DNA from: Bhargavaea changchunensis
GTDB lineage: Bacteria; Bacillota; Bacilli; Bacillales_A; Planococcaceae
Length of the DNA: 64,000 bases
Direction: 5' to 3'
NCBI RefSeq assembly: GCF_042665595.1
Contig: NZ_JBHTCT010000012.1
Coordinates: 186,001 to 250,000 of the forward strand
Notes under the pieces: model-generated
The model's database searches: none
Told to the model about the DNA's origin: nothing
What the model saw: the letters and a program-made list of their open reading frames with translations, nothing else
Program-made: the position numbers and the translations under genes
Shown here: piece by piece, positions 56,552 through 64,000 of the stretch
How positions within the stretch are numbered: position 1 is the stretch's first letter
Layout: each line of letters starts with the position of its first letter

Positions 56552-56765
56552 ACGGATCAACCTTCTTTTCCATGTGATGCTGACGTCAGACCCATTGTAG
56601 CAAATGAGCGTCCGTTATCCACGCGTTACGCTCAGAACAGGCGATTCGGATGTCTCCCTGACGGGTATGCGCTATAATGGAGACAGGCCGCGCCGGAAAC
56701 AAAATGAAACTTTCCGGCCGATCCGGACGTAAAAATAGTTAGATTCCATTAGGAGGTCCGGCCAG

Positions 56766-57470
56766 ATGAATACATTCCAGCAATTTTTGACGAGGCATGC
56801 GATTATGCTGCCGGTCAGTTTCGGATCCTGGCTCTATTTCCTGTTGGGTGCCGGCATGGGATTCGTCCCCGCAACCGGCCTGCTCATCGCGATCTACCTT
56901 GCAGGCGATTTCGCGATCAGGCAGGTACAAATTGGCTCAACGGTGAAACAACTCGGCATGACCCGGTCCGAATATAAACATATCGTCCATCAGCTGGGAG
57001 AAGCGAAGGCCAAGCTTCGCCAGCTGAACTCCCATTACGGCAGCATCCGTTCAGTACAGGCATTTCGCCAGCTCAATGACCTGAACAAGCTGTCAAAGCG
57101 CATCATCGGGATTGTCCAGCAGAACCCGAAGAAGTTCTATAACGTCGAAAAGTTTTTCTATGCCCATCTAGATTCCGCGGTTGAGCTGTCCTCCAAGTAT
57201 GCTCTCCTGGCGAATCAGCCGACCAAGGACGAGGAAATGAAACAGGCTCTCGAAGACACCCGGGAAACCTTGAAAGACCTGAATGTGGAGATTCGCAAGG
57301 ACGTCAAACGTGCGCTTGCCACCGACCTGGAAACATTAAGGTTCGAACTGGACTATGCAGAGGTCCTGACGGGTAAGGAAAAAAAGCAGCTTGAACTGCA
57401 GGAGCGGAAACAGCTGGAACAGCCCGAGCAAGCGCCGCTGAAAGGAGACGACACTGATGACAGAAAATAA
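56766..57470 (+). CDS. xpaC: XpaC-like protein
   Basis: A 234-aa protein with an N-terminal pair of hydrophobic segments (AIMLPVSFGSWLYFLLGAGMGFVPATGLLIAIYLAG) and a long helical cytosolic part ending in a Gln/Glu-rich stretch. This is the XpaC family, named from an X-phosphate hydrolysis phenotype and tied to TelA. AGGAGG precedes ATG 56766. telA starts inside its 3' end, so they are co-translated. Confidence 0.9.
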   Translation: MNTFQQFLTRHAIMLPVSFGSWLYFLLGAGMGFVPATGLLIAIYLAGDFAIRQVQIGSTVKQLGMTRSEYKHIVHQLGEAKAKLRQLNSHYGSIRSVQAFRQLNDLNKLSKRIIGIVQQNPKKFYNVEKFFYAHLDSAVELSSKYALLANQPTKDEEMKQALEDTRETLKDLNVEIRKDVKRALATDLETLRFELDYAEVLTGKEKKQLELQERKQLEQPEQAPLKGDDTDDRK

Positions 57471-58659
57471 ACCCGCCCGTGAAACGGCAGATCTGACGAT
57501 GGACGACCTACTCGATAACCCGTTCGACCTTAAGCCCCAATCCTCTCTTCTTCCGGATGAGATGGCAAACCAGGCACCGGCCAAGCCGGGAGTCAAACTG
57601 ATGGAGCGCCTGAGCGAGGAAGAACAGCAGAAAGCGAGGGATCTTGCCAAGCAGATCCCCGCCGGCAATTACGAAGCGATTATCACTTACGGGGCGAACG
57701 CACAAAATCAGCTGTCGACGTTCTCCCACAAGATGCTGGACCATGTCCAGTCCAAGGACATAGGGCCTGTCGGTGATGTCCTCAAGGATCTGATGGGCAA
57801 GCTGAATGAAATCGACCCGGAAGATTTGTCTGTCGAGAAAAAAACAGGCATCCGGAAATGGTTCGGACGGGTACAAAAATCCGTTCAGGAACTCATGACA
57901 AAGTACCAGAAACTGAGTACCCAGATTGATCGTATCGGGGTTCAGCTGGAACATGCCAAGCGGGGCCTCATAGAAGACGTACAGATGCTCGACCAGCTGT
58001 ATGATCAGAATAAGGCTTACTTCCAGGCGCTGAATGTCTATATCGCCGCGGCCGAACTCAAACGGGACGAAATCGTCAATGAGATCATTCCGGCGATGAG
58101 GAAAAAAGCCGAAGAGTCCAACGACCAGATGGCGATCCAGGAAGTGAATGATATGGCACAGTTTGTGGACCGGCTTGAAAAGCGCATCTACGACCTGCAG
58201 CTTTCCCGCCAGATCACCATCCAGAGTGCGCCGCAGATCCGGATGATCCAACAGACCAACCAGACTCTGGCAGAAAAGATCCAGTCGTCCATCATGACCT
58301 CGATTCCTCTATGGAAAAATCAGATCGCCATCGCACTGACTCTCAACCGCCAGCGCAAAGCGGTCGAATCACAGCGTGCCGTCACCGAGACGACAAACGA
58401 GCTCCTTCTCCGCAACTCCGAAATGCTCAAGATGAACAGCATTGAAACGGCCAAAGAGAACGAGCGCGGTATCGTGGAAGTGGACACACTCAAGAAAACC
58501 CAGGAAAACCTTCTCTCCACAATCGAGGAGACACTGGCTATCCAGGCGGACGGACGCGCAAAGCGGAAAGCCGCAGAAATCGAGATTGCCCGTATGGAAG
58601 AAGAACTCAAGCAGCGCTTGATCGCCGTCGCGGAAAAAGCGGAAAACCGTCCTCAATGA
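57457..58659 (+). CDS. telA: TelA/YceH toxic anion resistance protein
   Basis: A 400-aa, largely helical TelA family protein: GIRKWFGRVQKSVQELMTKYQKLSTQID, a QIDRIGVQLEHAKRGLIEDVQMLDQLYDQN stretch and PLWKNQIAIALTLNRQRKAVESQ are conserved. It is linked in other bacteria to tellurite, nisin and cell-envelope stress tolerance; the mechanism is unknown. AAAGGAGA precedes ATG 57457, which overlaps xpaC by 14 bases. Confidence 0.93.
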   Translation: MTENKPARETADLTMDDLLDNPFDLKPQSSLLPDEMANQAPAKPGVKLMERLSEEEQQKARDLAKQIPAGNYEAIITYGANAQNQLSTFSHKMLDHVQSKDIGPVGDVLKDLMGKLNEIDPEDLSVEKKTGIRKWFGRVQKSVQELMTKYQKLSTQIDRIGVQLEHAKRGLIEDVQMLDQLYDQNKAYFQALNVYIAAAELKRDEIVNEIIPAMRKKAEESNDQMAIQEVNDMAQFVDRLEKRIYDLQLSRQITIQSAPQIRMIQQTNQTLAEKIQSSIMTSIPLWKNQIAIALTLNRQRKAVESQRAVTETTNELLLRNSEMLKMNSIETAKENERGIVEVDTLKKTQENLLSTIEETLAIQADGRAKRKAAEIEIARMEEELKQRLIAVAEKAENRPQ

Positions 58660-58674
58660 GGACGGTTTTTTTGC
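58642..58674 (+). terminator. Terminator of xpaC-telA
   Basis: AAAACCGTCCTC and GAGGACGGTTTT pair around AAT and end in TTTTG; the telA stop lies inside the stem. Confidence 0.92.
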
Positions 58675-58682
58675 TGCTATTC

Positions 58683-60581
58683 TTACATATTCCCCGAAGC
58701 GAGGACAAGCAGTTTGCGGAGGATCCGAAGGGTCTCGTCGGAAAATCGGTCGATCGAATCCGCTGACACCGACCGGTTGCCGAACATCATCCTGAACAGT
58801 TCCTGCTGGCGCGCGGTCGCCGGTTCCGATGAAAGGAACAGATGAATGACCGTGATGCCCTGCTTTTCTGCCTCCCTGACGGCTTCTGCCGTATCGACGA
58901 TTCCGTTTTGTCCATAGCCGAATGCGGAAGGCTCCCCATCCGAGAACACCAGTAGAAAACGGTGCGCTTCCGTCCGCTGGAGTAATCTTGATGTCATCCA
59001 GCGGACGGCAAAACCGTCCCGATTGTCATCTCCCGCCTCCAGAGACAGTATCCGTCCCCCGTCATCCTTGCCGTCATCCCGGAACCTGTGCAGCCACTGC
59101 AACGTATTCGGCTGACGTTTTTTTGTCGCGGTTGCCGAATCTTCCTGGTAGACCGCAATTCCGTGTGACGTATCCAAGGAGCGGAGAATGTCGTGAAAGA
59201 GGAGGACAGCCTTTTTCGTCTCATCCAGCTTATCCGCCATCGATCCCGAGCCATCCACCAACAGGCCGAACACAGCATCAAGCCGTTTTGAAGGGCTTTG
59301 CTTACGGTAAAACGGGCGAGGACGCTCGTTAAGCAGAACTGACACAGGGTTTTTGGACAGGCGTCCCTTTGGCAGCCCTTCCCTCCTCTCTTCTCTCTTC
59401 CTCTCGATCCTTTTTTGCATCTCCTTGACGATTGCACGCACATGCGGGATGGATTCCTCTCGCCACTTTTGAATCCGTTCACGGGCTTCCGCTGTGTTGT
59501 CGGCTTCTGCAAGTACCTCCCGGTAAACGACCGATTCATTTGCCGTGCCGAAACCTTCGGCCTTGATCCAGGCACCCGCCTCGGAGCCGGCAGCTTCAGT
59601 GGCCGCTTCACGCGCGACCCCAGACCGTTCGTCAGCCGCCGACTGTCCCCGGCCGGTCGATGTCGCATCCGCGCCTTCACGTCCTTCTCTGGCGCCCGTA
59701 CCGTCACCTTCGCCAATCCGGCCGTGTTCAAGCTCGTAATTCAGGTGCATGCCTTTCTCGGACTTGTTGGCGGCATGCCAGGTCGAGAACAGCTCCCCGA
59801 CAGACTCTTTCTCACCCGTCTCCCCTTTTTCACGATCCTCGGTTCCCTTGTGATAATGGAAATCGGATTTCGGCCCGACAAGTCCATCACCCACCGCATA
59901 ATAAGAATGTTGCAGATCTTCTCTTAGCCGGCCATCAAGAAGCGGAGCCATCTGCTCTGCCATACGGACAGAATCCGCTGTCGAACGGGTATCGAACACG
60001 CCATAGAGTACCGGTTCGATGAGGCCCGCGAGTTCATCTTCAGATGATGCATATGTTTCCGGAATGCCGTGGATCACTGCATACAAATGATTGAACAACG
60101 CATCCGCCCGGAATCCCCGGCGGAGATTGACAGACTGCTGGCCCATATGGAACTCGCCGTACAGCCGCCTTCTGATCGCGAACGCCTCTTCCGTGCCGGG
60201 CCGTTCGGCAATGACGGCATCAGTGATGCGGAGCTCTTCGAACAGCAGGACGGCCGAACGGAGGAATTCCCGGAGCGCATGCCCTTCCGTTTCAGAACGG
60301 AATTCCCGCCAGACAGCAAGGTCGAACTTGGACCAGAAGCCGGCCGCCAGCAAATACAGGTCGGATAGCCGGCCCTGTTCGGTCACTTCCGCATCCCTGT
60401 GCCGCCAGAAGACACTCATCGCCAATTCATTTGAAGCGGGGTGGAATTCAATATGCTGCCTTTCGGTCAGGCCGAGATCAGGCATGCCGGTCAGGGCTCG
60501 GGCGAGTCGTTCAAGCCGGAGCCGTTCTCCTGCGTTGATCAGTTCGTCATTAAAGTCGATAAACCGGTTAATCGATGTCAT
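58683..60581 (-). CDS. yojO: VWA-domain protein (YojO, CobT/NorD-like)
   Basis: A 632-aa protein. The N-terminal half is helical and resembles NorD/CobT-type partners of MoxR ATPases; residues near 255-335 are an acidic, low-complexity Gly/Glu/Ala-rich linker; the C-terminal VWA domain has D-G-S-G-S-M in LLVDGSGSMADKLDE and VFSDGEPSAFG. The first gene of the pair, the MoxR ATPase, ends 6 bases upstream. Such pairs are thought to remodel proteins or insert metals; the substrate here is unknown. Confidence 0.9.
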   Translation of the reverse strand: MTSINRFIDFNDELINAGERLRLERLARALTGMPDLGLTERQHIEFHPASNELAMSVFWRHRDAEVTEQGRLSDLYLLAAGFWSKFDLAVWREFRSETEGHALREFLRSAVLLFEELRITDAVIAERPGTEEAFAIRRRLYGEFHMGQQSVNLRRGFRADALFNHLYAVIHGIPETYASSEDELAGLIEPVLYGVFDTRSTADSVRMAEQMAPLLDGRLREDLQHSYYAVGDGLVGPKSDFHYHKGTEDREKGETGEKESVGELFSTWHAANKSEKGMHLNYELEHGRIGEGDGTGAREGREGADATSTGRGQSAADERSGVAREAATEAAGSEAGAWIKAEGFGTANESVVYREVLAEADNTAEARERIQKWREESIPHVRAIVKEMQKRIERKREERREGLPKGRLSKNPVSVLLNERPRPFYRKQSPSKRLDAVFGLLVDGSGSMADKLDETKKAVLLFHDILRSLDTSHGIAVYQEDSATATKKRQPNTLQWLHRFRDDGKDDGGRILSLEAGDDNRDGFAVRWMTSRLLQRTEAHRFLLVFSDGEPSAFGYGQNGIVDTAEAVREAEKQGITVIHLFLSSEPATARQQELFRMMFGNRSVSADSIDRFSDETLRILRKLLVLASGNM

Positions 60582-60587
60582 TGCGCA

Positions 60588-61451
60588 TCACCGGATCCAA
60601 GTGGCGGCCAGATCCATGACAAGCTGCCGTTCTCCGGGGTCTTCGAGTTTCTCCGCGATCGCATAGCGCACGGCGCGGTCAGGCCCCATATGGAGCGCCA
60701 ATTCCGTGGCGTCTATAAGGCTTCTGATCGATGCGGCTTCATCGGCCAGAAGCCCGTTCCTCGCCTGGTCTTTCAGATCTTCCGAGATGCTCAGCATCGT
60801 CGTGATCAGCGTCCGGGGGGCATCCGGGAATTCACGCTCCAGCAATGCCCTCGATGGTTCCTGTCCGAGATAAGGCACCTGGAATGCAATAAATCGGTTT
60901 TTCAGCGCTTCATTCATGGGCACCGTTCCGACGTATCCTTCATTGATCGCCGCGATGACGGTAAAGTCGGGATGGGCATGGATGACATCACCCGTGAATG
61001 GATTTGTCAGCATCCTGCGGTAGTCCAGCACGCTGTGAAGAATCGGCAAGGTTTCCGGCTTCGCCATGTTGATTTCATCAATATAGAGGATATGACCCTC
61101 CTTCATGGCCGTCACGACGGGACCGTCGACGAAGTCAATTACGGTATCTCCGTCTTGGCGGATAATCGTCTTAAATCCGATCAGCGATTCGGCATCCAGG
61201 TCAACAGAGCAGTTCACCTGATGCATCGGCTGGCCGAAAAATGCAGACACCGACTCCGCAAGTTTCGTCTTCCCGGAACCTGAAGGGCCTTTAAGCAGCA
61301 CAGGACGACGGATCACAACCGCCGTCAGGACATCCTCCCACAGGTGCGCATCAGGAGCCACATAGCCTCCCTGCCCGATCAGCGCCGCTTCATCAGCGGG
61401 GTATGTCCGCCCGTTCCGTTCTTTGCGCTCTTCTTCGATGATTGCCAGCAT
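60588..61451 (-). CDS. yojN: MoxR-family AAA+ ATPase (YojN)
   Basis: A 287-aa AAA+ chaperone-like ATPase. Walker A GPSGSGKTKLAES lies near residues 55-66, Walker B ILYIDEINMAKPETL near 130 and an arginine finger in NEALKNRFIAFQ near 185. ATG 61451 has GGAGG 8 bases upstream; the open frame to 61469 includes the ribosome site. It works with the VWA gene that starts 6 bases after its stop. The odhB-odhA operon lies upstream on the same strand, as in B. subtilis. Confidence 0.92.
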   Translation of the reverse strand: MLAIIEEERKERNGRTYPADEAALIGQGGYVAPDAHLWEDVLTAVVIRRPVLLKGPSGSGKTKLAESVSAFFGQPMHQVNCSVDLDAESLIGFKTIIRQDGDTVIDFVDGPVVTAMKEGHILYIDEINMAKPETLPILHSVLDYRRMLTNPFTGDVIHAHPDFTVIAAINEGYVGTVPMNEALKNRFIAFQVPYLGQEPSRALLEREFPDAPRTLITTMLSISEDLKDQARNGLLADEAASIRSLIDATELALHMGPDRAVRYAIAEKLEDPGERQLVMDLAATWIR

Positions 61452-61468
61452 AAAACAGTCCTCCCTCA

Positions 61469-61501
61469 ATAAAAGGCCCGGCGGTTTTCCCGCCGGGCCT
61501 C
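61469..61501 (-). terminator. Terminator of the DUF6501 gene
   Basis: On the minus strand AGGCCCGGCGG and CCGCCGGGCCT pair and run into TTTTATT. Confidence 0.9.
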
Positions 61502-61505
61502 CGGA

Positions 61506-61703
61506 TCATTCAAAATACGTTTTATAGAAACCGCCGACTTTGCCCGTGTTGTCCACGACAAAGATGAATTCCTCGGTCTCGTTTTTCACTTCGTATTCCT
61601 TGCCCGGTGTCAGGACATTCGACACCAGATACTTTTCCGCGTCCGTATGCTTGCACGTCACTGTGCGGATCGCCGGCGCGTCTTTCCACTGCTTAAAATC
61701 CAT
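61506..61703 (-). CDS. DUF6501 family small protein
   Basis: A 65-aa protein: MDFKQWKDAPAIRTVTC then KYLVSNVLTPGKEYEVKNETEEFIFVVDNTGKVGGFYKTYFE, which fits the DUF6501 pattern of small Bacillales beta-rich proteins. AAGGAGG precedes ATG 61703 by 9 bases, and a terminator follows. Function unknown. Confidence 0.82.
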   Translation of the reverse strand: MDFKQWKDAPAIRTVTCKHTDAEKYLVSNVLTPGKEYEVKNETEEFIFVVDNTGKVGGFYKTYFE

Positions 61704-61818
61704 CGGCTGCCGCCTCCTTTATCATGGTTCCATTATAGACAAAACCGGGCCCTGTTTTCAATGATGCGGGAGGAGTGTATCAGGAAAAGTAAAGGAGCTC
61801 CTGTTTATGGGTGACGCG

Positions 61819-61990
61819 GTTTCGTCATTCGAGGGAGAAGTTTCGTCATTCATGGCTCCGGTTTCTGTATTCAAGCCCTATATTTCGTCATTCGCCCGAC
61901 CGGAGACCCCCAATGACGAGATTATCCGGCGGAATGACGAAATCAGAGGGACGAATGACGAAATTGAAAGGGCGAATGACGAAATCATAA
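61819..61990. repeat. 21-bp palindromic array, element 3 (4+4 units)
   Basis: Forward units start at 61819, 61840, 61861 and 61882 (core TTTCGTCATTC, third unit TTTCTGTATTC); after a 9-base centre, reverse-complement units start at 61912, 61933, 61954 and 61975 (AATGACGAAAT or AATGACGAGAT). The period is exactly 21 in both halves. An ATG with AAAGGAG 9 bases upstream at 61807 opens an 89-codon frame through the array, reading VSSF and NDEI heptads. Homologues: 25402 and 46022. Confidence 0.92.
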
Positions 61991-62041
61991 CTGACCCGGA
62001 ACCCCACCCTCTAAACCAAGTCCCCCATGATATCCCCAAAC

Positions 62042-62070
62042 AAAAAACGCCTCATAAAGAGGCGTTTTTA
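62042..62070. terminator. Terminator of odhA-odhB
   Basis: AAAAACGCCTC and GAGGCGTTTTT form a symmetric hairpin 12 bases past the odhB stop. Confidence 0.92.
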
Positions 62071-62081
62071 TCATGATCCAA

Positions 62082-63341
62082 TCAGGAACCGAGGAGAAGG
62101 TCTTCCGGGTTCTCGATCATTTCCTTGACAGTCTTCAGGAAGCCGACGGAGTCTTTGCCGTCGATGACACGGTGGTCATACGAAAGCGCAACATACATCA
62201 TCGGGCGGATTTCCACGTTGTCGCCTACTGCGACAGGACGCTTCTGGATGGTGTGCATGCCGAGGATACCGACTTGCGTGCCGTTCAGGATCGGTGTGGA
62301 GAAGAGCGATCCGAAGACGCCGCCGTTTGTGATCGTGAACGAGCCGCCGGAAAGATCGGACAGGGCAAGTTTCTTGTCACGTGCCTTAGTCGCGAGGTCC
62401 GCGATGTCTTTCTCGATCTCTGCGAAGTTCTTGCGGTCTGCATCACGCACTACCGGTACGACAAGGCCTTCTTCGGTCGAAACCGCGATGCCCACGTCGA
62501 AGTAGTTTTTAAGAAGAAGATCCGTTCCGTCGAGCTCGGAATTCACATACGGGTATTGCTTAAGTGCAGCGACCACAGCCTTCGTGAAGAAGGACATGAA
62601 GCCGAGGCGCGCACCGAATTTCTTCTCGAATTCTTCTTTTTTGCGTTTGCGGAGTTCCATGACATTGGTCATGTCGATTTCGTTGAAAGTAGTCAGCATC
62701 GCCGTGTTCTGGCGAACTTCCAGAAGACGTTTCGCGATGGTCTGGCGACGGCGCGACATTTTTTCGCGCGTTACGCGGCCGGATTCTTCATCCGAGGAAA
62801 CAGCTGGTGCCGCAGGCTTGGCTGCCTGTTGCTGAGGCGCTTGCTTAGGCGCAGCGGCTGCAGCTTCCACATCCTGGACGCGGACGCGGCCCATCGGATC
62901 GACTGGAGTGATCGAAGCGAGATCGATGCCTTTTTCGCGTGCAAGCTTGCGTGCAGCAGGGCTTGCGATTGTACGGTCAGAAGCGCCTGCTTCTTCAGTT
63001 GCTTCCGCAGCAGCTGCAGGAGCCGCCTGCTTTTCTTCCTTTTTCTCTTCCGGAGCCGGAGCTGCTTCCGCTGCCGGCTTTTCAGCAGGAGCTGCGGCTG
63101 CGCCGGAACCTTCGCCTACGATGGCGATGACCTGGCCAACTTCAACCGTGTCGCCTTCCTCGGCGAGCAGTTCCTGGACAACGCCCGCTTCTTCGGAAAT
63201 GACTTCAACGTTGACTTTGTCAGTCTCGAGTTCGACGATGAATTCGCCTTTGTCGACTGTGTCGCCAGGCTGTTTCAGCCATTGTGCGACCGTACCTTCC
63301 GTGATGGATTCTGCAAGTTCTGGAACTTTGATTTCTGCCAC
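62082..63341 (-). CDS. odhB: 2-oxoglutarate dehydrogenase E2 (dihydrolipoyl succinyltransferase)
   Basis: A 419-aa E2 core of the TCA-cycle 2-oxoglutarate complex. The lipoyl domain has Lys42 in ELETDKVNVEV; an Ala/Pro/Glu-rich linker follows (residues 85-130); the subunit-binding domain reads SPAARKLAREKGIDLASI; the catalytic domain ends LSYDHRVIDGKDSVGFL, with the active His. The GTG start at 63341 has AAGGAGG 8 bases upstream and gives MAEIKVPELAESITEG. It follows odhA on the same strand. Confidence 0.96.
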   Translation of the reverse strand: MAEIKVPELAESITEGTVAQWLKQPGDTVDKGEFIVELETDKVNVEVISEEAGVVQELLAEEGDTVEVGQVIAIVGEGSGAAAAPAEKPAAEAAPAPEEKKEEKQAAPAAAAEATEEAGASDRTIASPAARKLAREKGIDLASITPVDPMGRVRVQDVEAAAAAPKQAPQQQAAKPAAPAVSSDEESGRVTREKMSRRRQTIAKRLLEVRQNTAMLTTFNEIDMTNVMELRKRKKEEFEKKFGARLGFMSFFTKAVVAALKQYPYVNSELDGTDLLLKNYFDVGIAVSTEEGLVVPVVRDADRKNFAEIEKDIADLATKARDKKLALSDLSGGSFTITNGGVFGSLFSTPILNGTQVGILGMHTIQKRPVAVGDNVEIRPMMYVALSYDHRVIDGKDSVGFLKTVKEMIENPEDLLLGS

Positions 63342-63371
63342 CGTGGATTCCTCCTTATGATCAGGCAAATC

Positions 63372-64000
63372 TTAGGATTTGCTCAGTGCTTCATTGATGA
63401 TGCGGTCTTGTTCAATCTTATGGGACTTGCCGTCGCCTTCCGACGGGCTCGAGCGGCGGATCCGGCCGCAATAGCGCACCGGCTTCTCTCCTGCAAGTTC
63501 CCGTACAAGCGGTTCTGCAAACGACCAGGAGCCCATATTCTTCGGCTCTTCCTGTACCCACATGAATTCTTTCACGTTCGGGAAGCGCTCGATGATCTCT
63601 GCGATGCGGTCAGAAGGGAACGGATAAAGCTGCTCGACACGGATAACATGAAGCCACTCGTAGCCTTCGCCATCTTTGATCTGTTCCGCGAGGTCAATCG
63701 CCATTTTGCCGCTGGCAAATGCGATTCGCTCAACCTTCTCAGGATCTTTCCCGAGACCTGGCTGCTCGATGACAGTCTGGAACTTGCCGGACGTCAAATC
63801 TTCGACATCTGCACCTACGAGAGGATGGCGCAGCAAAGACTTCGGCGACATCATGACGAGCGGACGGCTATATTCTTCACCCAGATGCTCTGCCTGGCGG
63901 CGGAGAATATGGAAGTAGTTCGCTGCGCTCGAAAGATTTGCGACTGTCCAGTTGTTTTCACCGGCAAGCTGAAGGAAACGCTCAAGGCGCGCACTGGAGT
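63372..64000 (-). CDS. odhA: 2-oxoglutarate dehydrogenase E1 (C-terminal part, cut by window end)
   Basis: The frame is open to the window edge; 208 sense codons of the C-terminus are visible. The segments SSARLERFLQLAGENNWTVANLSSAANYFHILRRQA, RPLVMMSPKSLLRHPL and NVKEFMWVQEEPKNMGSWSF are the signature end of thiamine-diphosphate OdhA/SucA. It decarboxylates 2-oxoglutarate and passes succinyl to OdhB, whose gene starts 30 bases later. The start lies outside the window. Confidence 0.95.
   Translation of the reverse strand, partial: SSARLERFLQLAGENNWTVANLSSAANYFHILRRQAEHLGEEYSRPLVMMSPKSLLRHPLVGADVEDLTSGKFQTVIEQPGLGKDPEKVERIAFASGKMAIDLAEQIKDGEGYEWLHVIRVEQLYPFPSDRIAEIIERFPNVKEFMWVQEEPKNMGSWSFAEPLVRELAGEKPVRYCGRIRRSSPSEGDGKSHKIEQDRIINEALSKS

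Noticed and set aside
61819..61990. CRISPR array
   Set aside because: The regular 21-bp spacing looks CRISPR-like, but conserved cores are only about 11 bp, the orientation flips at the centre, and no cas gene is nearby.

Overview
The window is a GC-rich (visibly well above 50 %) chromosomal segment of a low-GC-lineage Gram-positive of the Bacillales. Gene content and order match Bacillus subtilis blocks: the yqj block (yqiW/brxB, epimerase, yqjD, yqjE, dinB/polY1, rnz, namA, proC, yqjP, yqjQ, polY2), the yne block (ccdA, ccdC, yneK, aconitase, yneP, yneQ, yneR, plsY, parE, parC) and the yoj/odh block (yojO, yojN, odhB, odhA). High GC with this gene order suggests a Planococcaceae member such as Bhargavaea; that is inference. 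No rRNA, tRNA, CRISPR array, prophage or insertion sequence was seen.

Layout. 1-10.1 kb is acyl-CoA catabolism: the end of the branched-chain 2-oxoacid dehydrogenase operon (E1 beta, E2), then methylmalonyl-CoA mutase (mutA, mutB) with its GTPase chaperone meaB, a bacilliredoxin, the 31-aa stressosome anchor Prli42, methylmalonyl-CoA epimerase and the propionyl-CoA carboxylase carboxyltransferase subunit. Together these join branched-chain amino-acid and propionate breakdown to succinyl-CoA. 10.1-21 kb has a PepT-like peptidase, Y-family polymerase 1, RNase Z, HelD, NamA, ProC behind a proline T-box, an MBL hydrolase, an SDR and a histidine-rich orphan. 21-27.5 kb has argGH with ARG boxes, Y-family polymerase 2 with a LexA box, a VWA lipoprotein and a YolD-like protein. 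27.5-36.5 kb has a heterodimeric ABC exporter, the CcdA/thioredoxin/CcdC thiol-redox cluster, micro-ORFs (DUF1659, DUF2922, YvrJ), Sco, a lytic transglycosylase, a GlsB-type protein and an unrecognised 35-aa gene.

36.5-47.9 kb has aconitase, the yneP-Q-R set, plsY, topoisomerase IV (parE-parC) and dapA-dapB behind a lysine riboswitch. 48.2-49.2 kb is an AT-rich gene-free island. 49.2-64 kb holds a MarR regulator, a short Spo0M-like protein with an AI-2E permease, an LCP ligase, MsrA, an ABC-F ATPase, YkvA, a cold-shock protein, XpaC-TelA, a MoxR-VWA pair and the 2-oxoglutarate dehydrogenase genes odhB and odhA (partial).

The most unusual material is non-genic. Three intergenic palindromic arrays (25.4, 46.0 and 61.8 kb) are each built of about four 21-bp units with core TTTCGTCATTC followed by three or four units with the reverse complement GAATGACGAAA. 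They look like a repeat family with an unresolved DNA, RNA or peptide role. Two copies of a roughly 145-bp dispersed repeat sit directly 3' of genes in the same relative orientation, and a third family forms an inverted pair between yqjE and polY1.
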